64,000 nucleotides of DNA. Source: a virus. Numbering within the stretch: the stretch's first letter is position 1; each line of letters begins with the position of its first letter. The stretch lies in IMG/VR virus record IMGVR_UViG_3300040801_005040, positions 37,885 through 101,884 of that record. One strand, given 5' to 3'. Both the position numbers and the translations under genes were made by a program. The notes under the pieces are model-generated. The model worked only from the letters and a program-made list of their open reading frames with translations, did no database searches and was not told the origin of the DNA. This document shows positions 1 through 9,901 of the stretch, one piece after another.

Positions 1-473
1 ACATCACCTGTTACCGAAGTATTAAAATTTTCATCTTTTGCATGACTTAAAGAACAATGGTCTATTATAAAATTATTAACTGAAAAACTAGTTCTAATTT
101 TTAAACCATCAGTTCCTGCAGGTGAATTAGGACCAGGTCTAAATTTTATATATCTTACAATAACGTTACTTTCTCTAATCCAAACATCACTTAATCTAAT
201 ACATATGCCCCCGGGAGAGGTTTCGCCTGCAATAGTAGTGTTACCATATACATTAAGTGGAGTTTGAAGATTAATGTATCCAGATGTAGCAAAAACAATT
301 ATTCCACCACCTGAAAGCTGTGAACTTTCTAACTTTTCTCTTAAACTACCAGGACCTGAATCATTAGTATTGGTAACTACATAAATATTTTTCCCTCTAC
401 CTCCTGATGTAGATTTTCCAAAACCTTTAGCAGAAGGAAAAGCTAATTTTATGTCTAAGTTATATACTGCCAT
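1..473 (-). CDS. Pectate-lyase-like (PL1-type) tail protein, 3' end missing
   Basis: The reading frame is open from an ATG at 473 to the left edge, so only the N-terminal 157 residues are visible. They carry the pattern of extracellular PL1-type beta-helix lyases: AFPSAKGFGKSTSGGRGK, then YVVTNTNDSGPGSLRE, TIAGETSPGGICI, and NVIVRYIKFRPG followed by IIDHCSLSHAKDEN. In the family these segments form the first coils of a right-handed beta-helix that cleaves acidic polysaccharide. As the last visible gene of the tail module it is probably a tail-spike depolymerase that degrades host capsule or exopolysaccharide. There is no signal peptide, as expected for a virion protein. Its ATG overlaps the stop of the upstream gene. 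The family call is firm; substrate and catalytic residues cannot be judged because the rest is cut off. Confidence 0.8.
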   Translation of the reverse strand, partial: MAVYNLDIKLAFPSAKGFGKSTSGGRGKNIYVVTNTNDSGPGSLREKLESSQLSGGGIIVFATSGYINLQTPLNVYGNTTIAGETSPGGICIRLSDVWIRESNVIVRYIKFRPGPNSPAGTDGLKIRTSFSVNNFIIDHCSLSHAKDENFNTSVTGD

Positions 474-1438
474 TAGTTAGTTTTTATTATAGAAAGTTTA
501 CCTATAACTATTTGATCTCCTACAGCAGGCGTTGATCCAGCATAAAATCTAAGTATTGCTGTTCCAGTAAGATTAGCAGTTACATTATATTCAAGATAAG
601 TATAAGAAGAAGAAGATAAAAATGGAGCTGCACCAGGACTGCCTGTTAATCCAGTCCAAGATCCTGTATAAGGACCACTACCTGTAGAAACATCCCCCTT
701 TCTTCCCCATATTCTAATATTAAAAGTATCTCCTGTTGTTACTGAAAAAGAATATTCTGCTCTTTCAGCATTAGTATCTCCTGCAGTCATAACAAGGGCA
801 AAACTACCAGAATATGTATTGTTTGTAGTAGTGCTTAATGACCCTGCTGATCCACCTACTCCCCATCCTGTTGTACTATCTGTACTATTATTTATTGCTG
901 CAGCTGCTGCATTTAATTGAGTATGTATTTCATTAGGATCTACATAACTGGGATCAATAGCAGTAATTATTATATTATCTATTGTTGTTGTATTTCCAGT
1001 ATCAGCATTATTTGATCCTCCAACCCTAATATAATTGACATTGCTATTAGTTTTATTGTATGTAATGAATTCTGTAAAAGATGATGTTGCTAAAAAATAT
1101 GATAGTGTTGCTAAAAAGCCTTCTCCTTCAAATATTATTATATCCCCATTAGTACCAATAGTTTCAGCAACATGAAATTTTATTTCTACTTCAGTATTTG
1201 TTGGCAACCCCAATTCTATTCTACCATAAAAAGGAGTATTTGTACCAGCAGAACTTGTGATTGATAAAGCATATAAACCATCTATAGGTGTAGGAGAAGA
1301 AGTTATTGATGCCCACGTACCACTATTTACAATTATATCTGTTCCTGTAACACTATTAGTTTCTTTATATGGAGAAGCTGCGTTAGAGGTATTATATAAG
1401 TTATTTGTTTTTAATACTGAACTACTAACTAGAAACAT
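473..1438 (-). CDS. Tail-module protein with two beta-sandwich-like domains
   Basis: This 321-aa Ser/Thr/Gly/Asn-rich protein has no enzyme motif I recognise. Residues about 35-165 read like a lectin or carbohydrate-binding beta sandwich, ending in a TTTIDNIIITAIDP strand pattern. Residues about 170-321 (from NEIHTQLNA, through TGWGVGGSAGSLS, to GKLSIIKTN) are clearly paralogous to the whole C-terminal part of the next gene upstream (1440-1943). The gene sits between two other tail genes with 1-bp spacing. I infer a receptor- or glycan-binding tail subunit or a fibre decoration. Confidence 0.6.
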   Translation of the reverse strand: MFLVSSSVLKTNNLYNTSNAASPYKETNSVTGTDIIVNSGTWASITSSPTPIDGLYALSITSSAGTNTPFYGRIELGLPTNTEVEIKFHVAETIGTNGDIIIFEGEGFLATLSYFLATSSFTEFITYNKTNSNVNYIRVGGSNNADTGNTTTIDNIIITAIDPSYVDPNEIHTQLNAAAAAINNSTDSTTGWGVGGSAGSLSTTTNNTYSGSFALVMTAGDTNAERAEYSFSVTTGDTFNIRIWGRKGDVSTGSGPYTGSWTGLTGSPGAAPFLSSSSYTYLEYNVTANLTGTAILRFYAGSTPAVGDQIVIGKLSIIKTN

Positions 1439-1439
1439 T

Positions 1440-1943
1440 TTAATTTATTTTTATGATTGATACAGAATCAACATGAACTTCATCAGCAACACCTCCAGCA
1501 AGGGAGGGATGAGCATATATTCTAATTACACATATTCCAGTACTTGTTGCTATTATATTAGAAAAAGTATACTCTTGCCAATTATTGTTAGTTATTGGTA
1601 TGCTTGCAGGAGAATTTGTTAAATTAGACCAATTGCCAAAATATTGTGCTGTATAAACAGGAACTTTTGCCCAAATACTTATCTCGTATGTATCTCCTAC
1701 ATTTGCTGTCCAAGAATATTCCATTCTTTCAGATGTATTGGGCGCACCTATCATAGCAAAGTAAAAATCTCCATTTTGAGCTCCTCCTGTTATAACATTT
1801 AAAGTTCCAGAAGAACCGCCTATCCCCCATCCATCAGTTGAATTAATTTCATTACAATATAAAGAAACAGCATTAGCATTTGTATGAATTTCATTAGCTG
1901 CTGGAATACATGCTGGTTTTGTATATTGATTTATAATAAGCAT
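1440..1943 (-). CDS. Tail-module protein, paralog of the neighbouring gene's C-terminal domain
   Basis: This 167-aa protein shares the NEIHT start, the DGWGIGGSSGTLN segment, the ERMEYSW strand, a GD(T)YEI.IWAK strand and the VDSVSIIKIN ending with residues 170-321 of the adjacent 321-aa protein. The pair probably arose by tandem duplication. The fold looks all-beta and of carbohydrate-binding type. No catalytic motif is seen. It lies 2 bp after the upstream gene in the tail transcript. Role inferred: small tail-tip or spike-associated glycan-binding protein. Confidence 0.55.
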   Translation of the reverse strand: MLIINQYTKPACIPAANEIHTNANAVSLYCNEINSTDGWGIGGSSGTLNVITGGAQNGDFYFAMIGAPNTSERMEYSWTANVGDTYEISIWAKVPVYTAQYFGNWSNLTNSPASIPITNNNWQEYTFSNIIATSTGICVIRIYAHPSLAGGVADEVHVDSVSIIKIN

Positions 1944-1945
1944 AA

Positions 1946-2839
1946 TTAGTTCTTTATAAATTCAAGATATACAATCAAACCTTTTCCTGGTTCAGTAGAA
2001 CCTACTTGATCTATATCAATATTTACTTTATCATCAAAAATAAAATTAGCATCAGATATAACAGGAGTTGTATTTGAGCCTACAGATGTTTCAGAGCCTG
2101 CATCTATTACTAATTTAGTAGATAAAACATCCCCTGTATTTTTTCTTATTTGTATATCTATATTAGACCCTGTAGGTGCTTGCCATACAGAAGCTCTTAC
2201 AGAATTTAAAGTAGCAGAATAAGGCATCCTAAAATAACCAGCACTATTTCCTACAATAATATTATCCTGTACTCCAGAACAAGCTACTCCAATATAATCA
2301 AAGTTTGTAGCAGAATCTGTAATAAGATAATAGGTGCTAGGATCTTTTACAGCTATAGCATCATAATCTGATTGATTGAGAGCTACTATATTATTAATTT
2401 GTACTGCACTAGCTCCAAGTCCTGTAATATCAGACTCAATCATATTACCTATACGTCCATCAAGATATCCTTTATTAATTATATCATCGTCAGTAACTGT
2501 ACCTCCTTTACGGATTACATATTCAATAGCTCCACCATCAAAAGAAAAAGAAATAGTATTTGAACCAAAAACTACACTTGACTTTGCTATAGGGGATGTT
2601 CCTGCCTCAATAGTAATGTTTGCAGTACCAGTAGGAATAAGTATTTTATTTTCATTAGCTGTAAGCCCTATATTAAAACTAGCTGGAAGTGTAAGACTAC
2701 CAGTAGATTGAAGATAGTTAGCTAAAAGAGCTACTATTTCATCTATTGCTGCTTGCCCATCAGTTGCTGAGAGTCCTGACGTAGTGTTGTCATACTCAAA
2801 GTTCTCTACCTGATTAGCATCAAATTTTGGTTTTGCCAT
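1946..2839 (-). CDS. Tail fibre protein with modules shared with the two large fibres
   Basis: This 297-aa protein is built from parts found elsewhere in the module. Residues about 130-175 (IESDITGLGA..., NQSDYDAIA, STYYLITDS) match a segment of the 669-aa fibre at 5420-7429. The C-terminal 110 residues (FRMPYSATLNSVRASVWQAPTGS through VGSTEPGKGLIVYLEF) match the C-terminus of the 818-aa fibre at 7440-9896. The N-terminus (MAKPKFDANQVENFEYDN) is unique here. The composition is typical of phage fibres. It probably forms part of the distal tail or baseplate. Confidence 0.6.
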   Translation of the reverse strand: MAKPKFDANQVENFEYDNTTSGLSATDGQAAIDEIVALLANYLQSTGSLTLPASFNIGLTANENKILIPTGTANITIEAGTSPIAKSSVVFGSNTISFSFDGGAIEYVIRKGGTVTDDDIINKGYLDGRIGNMIESDITGLGASAVQINNIVALNQSDYDAIAVKDPSTYYLITDSATNFDYIGVACSGVQDNIIVGNSAGYFRMPYSATLNSVRASVWQAPTGSNIDIQIRKNTGDVLSTKLVIDAGSETSVGSNTTPVISDANFIFDDKVNIDIDQVGSTEPGKGLIVYLEFIKN

Positions 2840-2840
2840 T

Positions 2841-4490
2841 TTATTTTATTGCTTTAATTGGTCCTATATACCCTCTGTTAAGTTTATTAGCTCCAAAACT
2901 TAAAGGTTTTTGTGTGTTTAATGAAGGAGGTATTATTACAGTTATTTCTTCACTGTATGATATTTTATTATCTACAGTATTTGCCCAAATTCTAAAATAA
3001 TATGTTGTTCCTGATCTAAGAGAACTAGGATTACTATTTCCCACTACTTGGGAATGAAATGTAAGATAGTTAAACTCTGTTGCAGATTGTTCTGTATAAA
3101 CTCCCGTATTTCTGGAAAACTCTACTCTACCTTGAGCAGGTATATCAAGATTCCAAGAAACTCTAAAAGAGTTGACATCAATTTCATTTACCATTATATT
3201 ACTTATAACTGCAGAAGGTCCTTCTACTATAGTATTACAAGTTAAATTTGGGTCAATAACTATATTTGCACTCTCAAGGGCCCCCCATACTGAAGCAAAT
3301 CCACTTTGATATATATTATTTTCAGATAGTAAAACATTTCCCGTGTATATACCTCCATAGTCATAAACAGTACTTCCACTATTAAAAGTAGTACCACATA
3401 CTGTTACATCAGGCATATATGCACCCCCTGAAAAAAAGGCCATGTCACTACTATCTTTGAAAAGACAATTATTAAATGTTATATGTCCACCCCCAATACT
3501 TGTAGAACCTATAACTCTTCCGTCGTAAGTTCCATCTTTAGCAAAAGTGCAATTATTGTAAGTAACAATTCCTTGATGTGTTACTGTTCCTGAATCGCAA
3601 AATTCTCCTTCTCCATAACATTGACCCGTACCCGTATAGTATTTTACAAAATCCAAATTAGAATTATTTCCATCGGGAGAAGTGAATATAGAATTATTAA
3701 AAGTAACTACTCCACTTGCTCCTTTTATTATTCTTCTTTCAGAGTTATAGAAATTACCATTGTTTATTGTAACCATAGATCCTGAATCAAATAATTGTAT
3801 AGCTTTAGTAGCATCTGTTCCAAAATTTATTTGATAGTAATAATCTGAAGAATCACATCCCCATATATCATGTATTTCAATTCCATCTATATTAACCCTT
3901 AAAGGCTGACTTGGTAGCTCGTACCAATATGTAATTAGTCCTGTAGCAGAACCTGTACCAGAAGTTAAGCTACAAGCGTTTAAAGCTCTTACATCGTGTA
4001 TGTAGATATTTTTTAATTCCCATTCTTCTGTATAAACATTAGGATCATCATAGAGATTTATTCTTAAAGCTATTACTCCTAAAGATACAGTTGGAAACAT
4101 ATCTTTAATTTCCAGACCGTCTATGTTTACATGGGAATTAACTGTAAAAGCTTTTCTTATTGAAAGATTCTGAGAAACATCTACAATTAAATTTTTTATA
4201 TATGTTTTACTTGGACCTGGTGTTGGGCTAGTACTTGCATCAGTTGTTCTTTTTGATACTATAATTCCTTCAGAATCACCCCAGCTTCCTGATGAAGCAA
4301 ATTGAATTGTTGAATTATTAAAGTCAGCATTAGTATTTATATTCCCTCTAAAAAACAATGTTGACGATATTTTATAAGTTAGATTAGGCCCAGAAGTAAG
4401 AACCTCTTCGTTATCTAAAGCATTTTGTAATGCTATAGTATCGTCAGTTATACCATTTCCTACTGCACCATAATCTTGAAAACTTGCCAT
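2841..4490 (-). CDS. Tail spike: pectate-lyase-superfamily beta-helix plus fibronectin type III domain
   Basis: This 549-aa protein starts with the classic tail-spike entry motif FQDYGAVGNGITDDTIALQNAL (residues 3-24 area), the N-cap of Pectate_lyase_3-type right-handed beta-helices. Residues about 50-420 show repeated short strands with Asn ladders, such as NNCTF, FNNCLF, FNNSIF and VCGTTF. Residues about 430-520 form a fibronectin type III-like domain (NSFRVSWNLDIPAQGRVEFS, SGTTYYFRIWA). Inferred role: polysaccharide depolymerase of the tail spike, with the FnIII domain as linker or binding module. It abuts its neighbours (1-2 bp). Active-site acids cannot be assigned from sequence alone. 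Confidence 0.75.
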   Translation of the reverse strand: MASFQDYGAVGNGITDDTIALQNALDNEEVLTSGPNLTYKISSTLFFRGNINTNADFNNSTIQFASSGSWGDSEGIIVSKRTTDASTSPTPGPSKTYIKNLIVDVSQNLSIRKAFTVNSHVNIDGLEIKDMFPTVSLGVIALRINLYDDPNVYTEEWELKNIYIHDVRALNACSLTSGTGSATGLITYWYELPSQPLRVNIDGIEIHDIWGCDSSDYYYQINFGTDATKAIQLFDSGSMVTINNGNFYNSERRIIKGASGVVTFNNSIFTSPDGNNSNLDFVKYYTGTGQCYGEGEFCDSGTVTHQGIVTYNNCTFAKDGTYDGRVIGSTSIGGGHITFNNCLFKDSSDMAFFSGGAYMPDVTVCGTTFNSGSTVYDYGGIYTGNVLLSENNIYQSGFASVWGALESANIVIDPNLTCNTIVEGPSAVISNIMVNEIDVNSFRVSWNLDIPAQGRVEFSRNTGVYTEQSATEFNYLTFHSQVVGNSNPSSLRSGTTYYFRIWANTVDNKISYSEEITVIIPPSLNTQKPLSFGANKLNRGYIGPIKAIK

Positions 4491-4948
4491 TATAATCTAA
4501 TTATATATTTTATACTTACATTATCTACTTCAAATTGATCACCTGAAGTAACTCCTCCAAAAACATATCTCCAGAGTGTACTTGATTCGGTTCCATGAGG
4601 AATATCAAATTGATATTTCTTAAAAGTAGAACTTATAACTTCTTGATGTACTATATTAAAGGACATTCCAGATTGAAAAGTGTTTGTACCTACAGTTTGT
4701 CTTGCTTCATAGACTATTCTTAAATAATATCGCTGCCCATCAAGAGGTACTATAGCATTTTGATACAATACATGATTATTTCCTGTATTTTGTAATGGAC
4801 CTAAAGCTATTACATTACCAACCCCTCCCGCAATAGTAGATCCATTATTTTTTACCCAAGAAGCATCAACATCAAATGTTCCATTTTCTACTTGCTCTTC
4901 TCCTAAAACAGGAGTTCTTATTCCTTTTCTATGTGTTTGCAATCTCAT
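4490..4948 (-). CDS. Tail-module protein with CBM-like domain (paralog of next gene)
   Basis: This 152-aa protein has one predicted beta-sandwich domain: EEQVENGTFDVDASWVKNN near residue 18 resembles the start of carbohydrate-binding-module-type domains, and the end FEVDNVSIKYI is the matching last strand. It is paralogous to 4945-5418, which shares the FEVDNVSI ending and the QFDAR/VYEARQT strand. The stop and the next start overlap by 1 bp. Inferred to bind glycan on the host surface as part of the tail complex. Confidence 0.55.
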   Translation of the reverse strand: MRLQTHRKGIRTPVLGEEQVENGTFDVDASWVKNNGSTIAGGVGNVIALGPLQNTGNNHVLYQNAIVPLDGQRYYLRIVYEARQTVGTNTFQSGMSFNIVHQEVISSTFKKYQFDIPHGTESSTLWRYVFGGVTSGDQFEVDNVSIKYIIRL

Positions 4949-5418
4949 AATATTAGTCTTATGCTTACATTATCTACTTCAAAAATTGAGGAGCTAATTG
5001 GACCACCAAAAGCTAACCTTGTAAAATTACTAGATGTTCCAGGTACAGTTAAAGTTTTGTTATAAGTATATGTTGTGAATGAATTTGTCAATGGAATATT
5101 AAAATCTATTGAATAATTTGTAAGACCTACTTGAAAAGCTCCACCTCCAAGTACAGTATCTCTGGCATCAAATTGAACTTTTATAGTTATTGTTTGTCCT
5201 AAATAAGAACTTAAAAAATCCCCATATACTGCCCAATTATTTGCTGTAACATTTAATGCTCCCATAGGATATACAGTAGCTATTCCTTCAGATATAAAAC
5301 TTGATCCTTGAGTAGTCCAAATACCAGCAGGATTATTAAACCCAGGATCACTAACTAGTTCTGGTCCAAGACCTGATCCAGCTGCATTTAAAGCATGTAA
5401 GTTTTTTAATAAACTCAT
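4945..5418 (-). CDS. Tail-module protein with CBM-like domain
   Basis: This 157-aa protein reads GPELVSDPGFNNPAGIWTT at residues 18-36 and ends SSIFEVDNVSIRLIL, the pattern of small CBM-like jelly-roll domains. It overlaps its downstream paralog (4490-4948) by 4 bp. The pair suggests tandem duplication to raise avidity or broaden glycan binding. No catalytic motif is seen. Function is inferred from the fold pattern and position between a fibre and a tail spike. Confidence 0.55.
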   Translation of the reverse strand: MSLLKNLHALNAAGSGLGPELVSDPGFNNPAGIWTTQGSSFISEGIATVYPMGALNVTANNWAVYGDFLSSYLGQTITIKVQFDARDTVLGGGAFQVGLTNYSIDFNIPLTNSFTTYTYNKTLTVPGTSSNFTRLAFGGPISSSIFEVDNVSIRLIL

Positions 5419-5419
5419 A

Positions 5420-7429
5420 TTATATATCTAAGAAATAATATTGTACTGCATTTCCATTATAGAACACTATCATATATTGATCAGTAGAAGGTTGAAAAGA
5501 AGCTCCTGCTATTTTTGTAGCTGATACTATTGAAGGTTCTGTAGCAGCATTTATAAGTACTTGAGCCCATCCCCCTAAAGTTTCATTAGCGTAAGTATAA
5601 GCACCGGGTCCTGCAAGACCAGAAGCAGCATTCATATACATATAATTACCTCCCGTTCTCGATAAGTCAATTATTGACCCTGAATTAGTAGCTATAGGTT
5701 CAGATGGGTCTATTGCATCTGTTATAATATAAAAGGTATTTACATCTGGAGTCCCTATTGCATCATATTCGGCTTGAGTAAGAGACATTATATTAGTTAC
5801 TTGATCTGCTCCTGTAACCCCTGTAACATCTGATTCTACTACAATACCTGGCAAAGGAGTACCTATAAAATAAGTACAATATACTGCTTGACCTACATTA
5901 GGTGCTTCAGAAAAATCAAATATTCCTGATCCAGGAGTAGTTTCTGTTATACCTTGAGTAGCCACCATTGCCTGTCCATCAAGGAATGCTATAAGACTAC
6001 CTCCTGCATATTCTCCTTGTGATACTGTAAATGTAGTATTTACACCATCTATTGTTCCTGAAGGTATTTCTGTAAATATATTATTATAAGCAGTTCCTCC
6101 ACCACCTCCTCCAGAGGGAATAGCCCATGTACCATCTCCTCTCCAGAAAGTTGAAGCTGTAGCACCTGTACCACTATTTAAATTAGATACTGGTATATTT
6201 CCAGTGATATCATTGGCAGGTACATTAGTTGCATTAGTGAGGTCTATTGCTGAAGGTGTTCCAAGATTTGGAGTTACAAGTTCTGGAGAATTAGAAAAAA
6301 CTACATTGCCAGAACCTGTTTTATCAGGTATGAGAACAGCTAATTCAGCTGAAGTAGTAGTGGCAAACTGTGCCAGGGAATTAGATGTAAAAGCATCTCC
6401 TCCTGAGCTAATTGCTATGTTAGCTTGTCCTCCAGTTCCATTTGTAACAACTACTCCAGAACCAGTAAAATTGAGTATGGAAGCAGAAGAAACTATTGAA
6501 ACATCGTCATCTTCTATTGCAAGAGAACTATAATTTGCATCAGCATATTCTTTTGTAATAAGAGCTTGATTTCCTTTTGAATCAATATCTGCAATACTTA
6601 CGTTTGTAACATAAGGTGCAATATTATCTATAGTAAATTGTACAGTCCCACCAGTAAGAGATGTTGTATTATTAATGGGATCAATAATAAGTCCATCTCC
6701 AGATAAAGATGCAAGAGTTGTCACGAGAGCAACAGTATTAGATGTATCTAATTCTACTACAGATGGAAAATCTGATATATCTGCTGTTGTTAAAGGTCTG
6801 CCAGCATACCCTGTAGTACCATTTGCCACAAGCACATTGCCTGCAGTAACTCCGGCAGAAATTACATCTGTAAGACCTATAAGAGAAGTAGCTGCTGTAT
6901 CTGCAGTAGGTTCTAGTCTACCAACAGAAGCATTCCATTTAAGTACATTTCCATCTGATATTCCTGTAAGGTCTACATCTGAATGTGTTCCTATACTACC
7001 ACTTGCAGAAACTTTAGCAGTATTAATTGCAATATTTGCAGAGTTGGTAGATATATTAGATGTGTTGGTAGCTATTTGAATATCTTGAGCATTTTGAGAA
7101 GATAATGTTGCATACGTAGTAGAGATATTAGATATATCTGCTACTGTAATAGCTCTTGATTCCCAACTATTACCATCTCCAAGAAGGGCATATCTATTGG
7201 TTGGTGTACCATCTCCTACATCTGAAAGTCCACTAATAGTACCTCCTCCACCTGCTCCTGACACATAAGGAAGAGAATCCCACGCAGTAGTTCCATTACC
7301 TATTTTAAGCTTAAAAGTGTCTATTTCAAAAGCAGGTTCTCCTGCTAAAAGAATTGGATTTACAGATGTAAAATCAGCTGCTGTTGCTCTTTTAAATTGA
7401 ATAGTTTCAATTATAAAATCTACTGCCAT
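5420..7429 (-). CDS. Large tail fibre protein (669 aa)
   Basis: The N-terminus ([20 protein letters not shown]...GEPAFEIDTFKLKIGNG.TAWDSLPY) is the domain found at the start of many phage tail fibres (Mtd-N-like) and is nearly duplicated in the 818-aa neighbour. The middle is low-complexity Ser/Thr/Ala/Gly fibre shaft with a Gly-rich hinge (SGGGGGGTAYN, about residue 445). Residues about 540-590 share the VTNIMSLTQAEYDAIG...FYIITDA module with the 297-aa fibre. The C-terminus (SATKIAGASFQPSTDQYMIVFYNG) matches a segment near residue 680 of the 818-aa fibre. It is likely a host-range determinant. Starts 10 bp after the upstream fibre gene. Confidence 0.7.
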   Translation of the reverse strand: MAVDFIIETIQFKRATAADFTSVNPILLAGEPAFEIDTFKLKIGNGTTAWDSLPYVSGAGGGGTISGLSDVGDGTPTNRYALLGDGNSWESRAITVADISNISTTYATLSSQNAQDIQIATNTSNISTNSANIAINTAKVSASGSIGTHSDVDLTGISDGNVLKWNASVGRLEPTADTAATSLIGLTDVISAGVTAGNVLVANGTTGYAGRPLTTADISDFPSVVELDTSNTVALVTTLASLSGDGLIIDPINNTTSLTGGTVQFTIDNIAPYVTNVSIADIDSKGNQALITKEYADANYSSLAIEDDDVSIVSSASILNFTGSGVVVTNGTGGQANIAISSGGDAFTSNSLAQFATTTSAELAVLIPDKTGSGNVVFSNSPELVTPNLGTPSAIDLTNATNVPANDITGNIPVSNLNSGTGATASTFWRGDGTWAIPSGGGGGGTAYNNIFTEIPSGTIDGVNTTFTVSQGEYAGGSLIAFLDGQAMVATQGITETTPGSGIFDFSEAPNVGQAVYCTYFIGTPLPGIVVESDVTGVTGADQVTNIMSLTQAEYDAIGTPDVNTFYIITDAIDPSEPIATNSGSIIDLSRTGGNYMYMNAASGLAGPGAYTYANETLGGWAQVLINAATEPSIVSATKIAGASFQPSTDQYMIVFYNGNAVQYYFLDI

Positions 7430-7439
7430 ATTGTTTGTT

Positions 7440-9896
7440 TTATACTCTATATCCTATGAATGTTACTTTAAGTCCTCTACCTGCTATTGTTGATCCTACA
7501 GCATCTATATCAATTGTTATTTCTGCATCATCTGCGAGATCACCATCTGATATCACAGCTGCAGTTGCTGCTGTAGTAGATGTTTTTTCTGTAGCATCAA
7601 TGGTAAGTTTAGTTGAAAGAATACTAACTCCTGATTCATTTATATCTACTGTAATAGCAGATCCAGTAGGAGCTGTATTTACACTTGCTCTTACGTCTAA
7701 AAGAGTCATTGCATAAGGCATTCTGAATGTTACTTTAGCTGTACCAGTAGTAATAAGAGTAGTTTCATCAGATACAGCTACCATGAATTCTGCTGGAAGT
7801 GAACTTGTAGTTGCTAATGATACAAAGTAATATTCTGTGGCAGTACCATTATTATAAACTACCAAATACATATCTGTATTTGCTTCAAATGTAGCACCTC
7901 CTACTTTAGTTGCTGAGGTTACAGTAGGTTCAGAAGCAGCATTAACTAACCCTTGTGCCCAACCTCCTGCAACAGCTCCAGTAAAAGTATAGGTAGTAGC
8001 ACTAGAAGCAGAAGCCATATTATAATATGTTCCTGTTACTTTACTTAAATCAAAAGCTGTACCAGTAGATGTAGCAGAATCTACATAATCTCTTACTGCA
8101 GCTGAAGTTGGGATAGTTGTATCATTATCGTTTGATCCAATCCCTTCTCCTTCTGTTACTACTGCAGAAGCTGCAAAATCAGCTACTTCTATGTTAGATA
8201 AACTGTTCCCAGTTCCATTTGCATCAAATGTCTTATTTGTTAAAGTGTCTGAAGAAGAAGCTGTGATAAAATTTGTAAGAGATGATGTAAAAGCTAAAGA
8301 TTCTGATACACCGTTTGCTCTTATATAAAGATTATCTAAATCTGATCTATACCACATATCACCATCAGCTGGTACTGAAGGATCTGCTGTTACACCTGAA
8401 TGTTGAAATCCTGCAGTAGTAGCATTTGGAACAAAAATTTGTTTTGATCCTGCAGCAAAACTGTTTCCTCCTGTGATAGCCGCTACAGTATTGTCTGAAA
8501 CAGCTGCATTAAGTTCAGCAAGAGTCATTGACACTGTATTGTCAGTAAAGTCAATGGTTTTATTAGTAAGGGTTTGAGTTGCAGCTGTACCAGCTATTGT
8601 AAGATCTGTATCAGGTACTGTAAGAACTCTTGTTGTACCTGTGGTAAGACCATCTACTTCAAATCTTATTTGCTTAGTATTATCTACAGAACCTTGTACA
8701 ATACTGGTAGTATCTGCTACTGGTAAAGAAGCTCCTCCTCCTCCTACGACAGACCATCCAGCAGATGTACGTTGTTTAAGGGTATCTTCTGAGATATCAA
8801 AGTATACCATTCCAGTAGTAGTGCCTGGTTCAGTATCTGTGGGCACAAGAAGAAGATGATTTGCTTCTATTTCAGAAGATACATCTATACTTCCTGTAAT
8901 ATTGAGAAGGGTGCCAGACCAAGTAAAGTTTGCATCTCCTTCAATAGTTCCATCCCCTGTCCATACACCTACTTGATTATTTACAGGTGTTCCAACTTTA
9001 GAAACATCACCTGAGCCTGCAGGTGTTGCCCAAGTTCCATCACCACGCCAGAATGTAGCTGCAGAAGCTCCTGTTCCTGAATTAAGATTTGTAGTCGGTA
9101 AATTACCTGTTACATCAGCTGCAAGATCTACTTGATTAACTGTGATCTGTTGTCCTGTAAGAGTAATATAGTCTGGAGTTCCAGTAAATGTTACTGCAGC
9201 ATGAGAAGCCCCTTGAAGGGATACTATGTCAGAGCCTACTTCCTGGAGAGCTGCTTCTACGTCTGTACCTGTATAATAAGTTCCAATATCTGTAATTGGT
9301 ATTTCAGAAGCTGTTTGATCATCTGTATCAGATATTGCAGCTAATGCTGTACCTACTTCTTGAAGAGCTCCTTCTACCTCGCTGGATGTAAAAAATGCTC
9401 CAGTATCAGCAATAGTGATATTATCTGCTGAGGTTGTAGTAGTTTCATTAGACCATACTACATCGTAATTAGTACCCGAGTTTTTCTTTAGTACTTGTCC
9501 TGTGGTTCCTCCAGAAGGTACTTCTATTGATTGCCAGCGTGAATGCCCAATGCTTGTATTAAAAGCAGATATTACACCAGTGGTAGAATAATCTGATATG
9601 TCTGCAAGTACAATCGCACGAGAGTTGAAAACTGTACCAGTACCCATAAGGGCATGGCGATTGGCTGGAGTAGCTGTTCCTACATCTGTTAAGTCTGAAA
9701 GTTTCCCAATTGTTTCAATAGGAATTTGAATATATCCAAGACTATTCCAGGCAGTAGAGCCGTTTCCTATTTTTAACTGATTGGTATCAGTTTCAAACCC
9801 AGCTTCACCAGCCAGAAGGACTGGATTTTGAGCAGCCCATGTAGCTGCATCAGCTCTTTTGAGCTGAATGGTTTCTATAATAAAATCTACAGCCAT
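7440..9896 (-). CDS. Large tail fibre protein (818 aa)
   Basis: It starts with the same fibre N-terminal domain as its neighbour ([35 protein letters not shown]). Shaft repeats follow, including two [13 protein letters not shown] / [13 protein letters not shown] copies near residues 170 and 215, the fibre signature [15 protein letters not shown] near 435 and a second [13 protein letters not shown] near 555. The C-terminal about 110 residues ([25 protein letters not shown] to [13 protein letters not shown]) match the end of the 297-aa fibre. This is a mosaic fibre made by exchange of modules among three tail genes. Probable adhesin or shaft. Confidence 0.7.
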   Translation of the reverse strand: MAVDFIIETIQLKRADAATWAAQNPVLLAGEAGFETDTNQLKIGNGSTAWNSLGYIQIPIETIGKLSDLTDVGTATPANRHALMGTGTVFNSRAIVLADISDYSTTGVISAFNTSIGHSRWQSIEVPSGGTTGQVLKKNSGTNYDVVWSNETTTTSADNITIADTGAFFTSSEVEGALQEVGTALAAISDTDDQTASEIPITDIGTYYTGTDVEAALQEVGSDIVSLQGASHAAVTFTGTPDYITLTGQQITVNQVDLAADVTGNLPTTNLNSGTGASAATFWRGDGTWATPAGSGDVSKVGTPVNNQVGVWTGDGTIEGDANFTWSGTLLNITGSIDVSSEIEANHLLLVPTDTEPGTTTGMVYFDISEDTLKQRTSAGWSVVGGGGASLPVADTTSIVQGSVDNTKQIRFEVDGLTTGTTRVLTVPDTDLTIAGTAATQTLTNKTIDFTDNTVSMTLAELNAAVSDNTVAAITGGNSFAAGSKQIFVPNATTAGFQHSGVTADPSVPADGDMWYRSDLDNLYIRANGVSESLAFTSSLTNFITASSSDTLTNKTFDANGTGNSLSNIEVADFAASAVVTEGEGIGSNDNDTTIPTSAAVRDYVDSATSTGTAFDLSKVTGTYYNMASASSATTYTFTGAVAGGWAQGLVNAASEPTVTSATKVGGATFEANTDMYLVVYNNGTATEYYFVSLATTSSLPAEFMVAVSDETTLITTGTAKVTFRMPYAMTLLDVRASVNTAPTGSAITVDINESGVSILSTKLTIDATEKTSTTAATAAVISDGDLADDAEITIDIDAVGSTIAGRGLKVTFIGYRV

Positions 9897-9901
9897 TTTA
9901 T

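Noticed and set aside
6204-7079. Plus-strand open frames opposite the fibre genes
   Set aside because: They mirror Ser/Thr/Ala-rich fibre codons on the other strand and have no start signals; typical shadows of low-complexity coding sequence.
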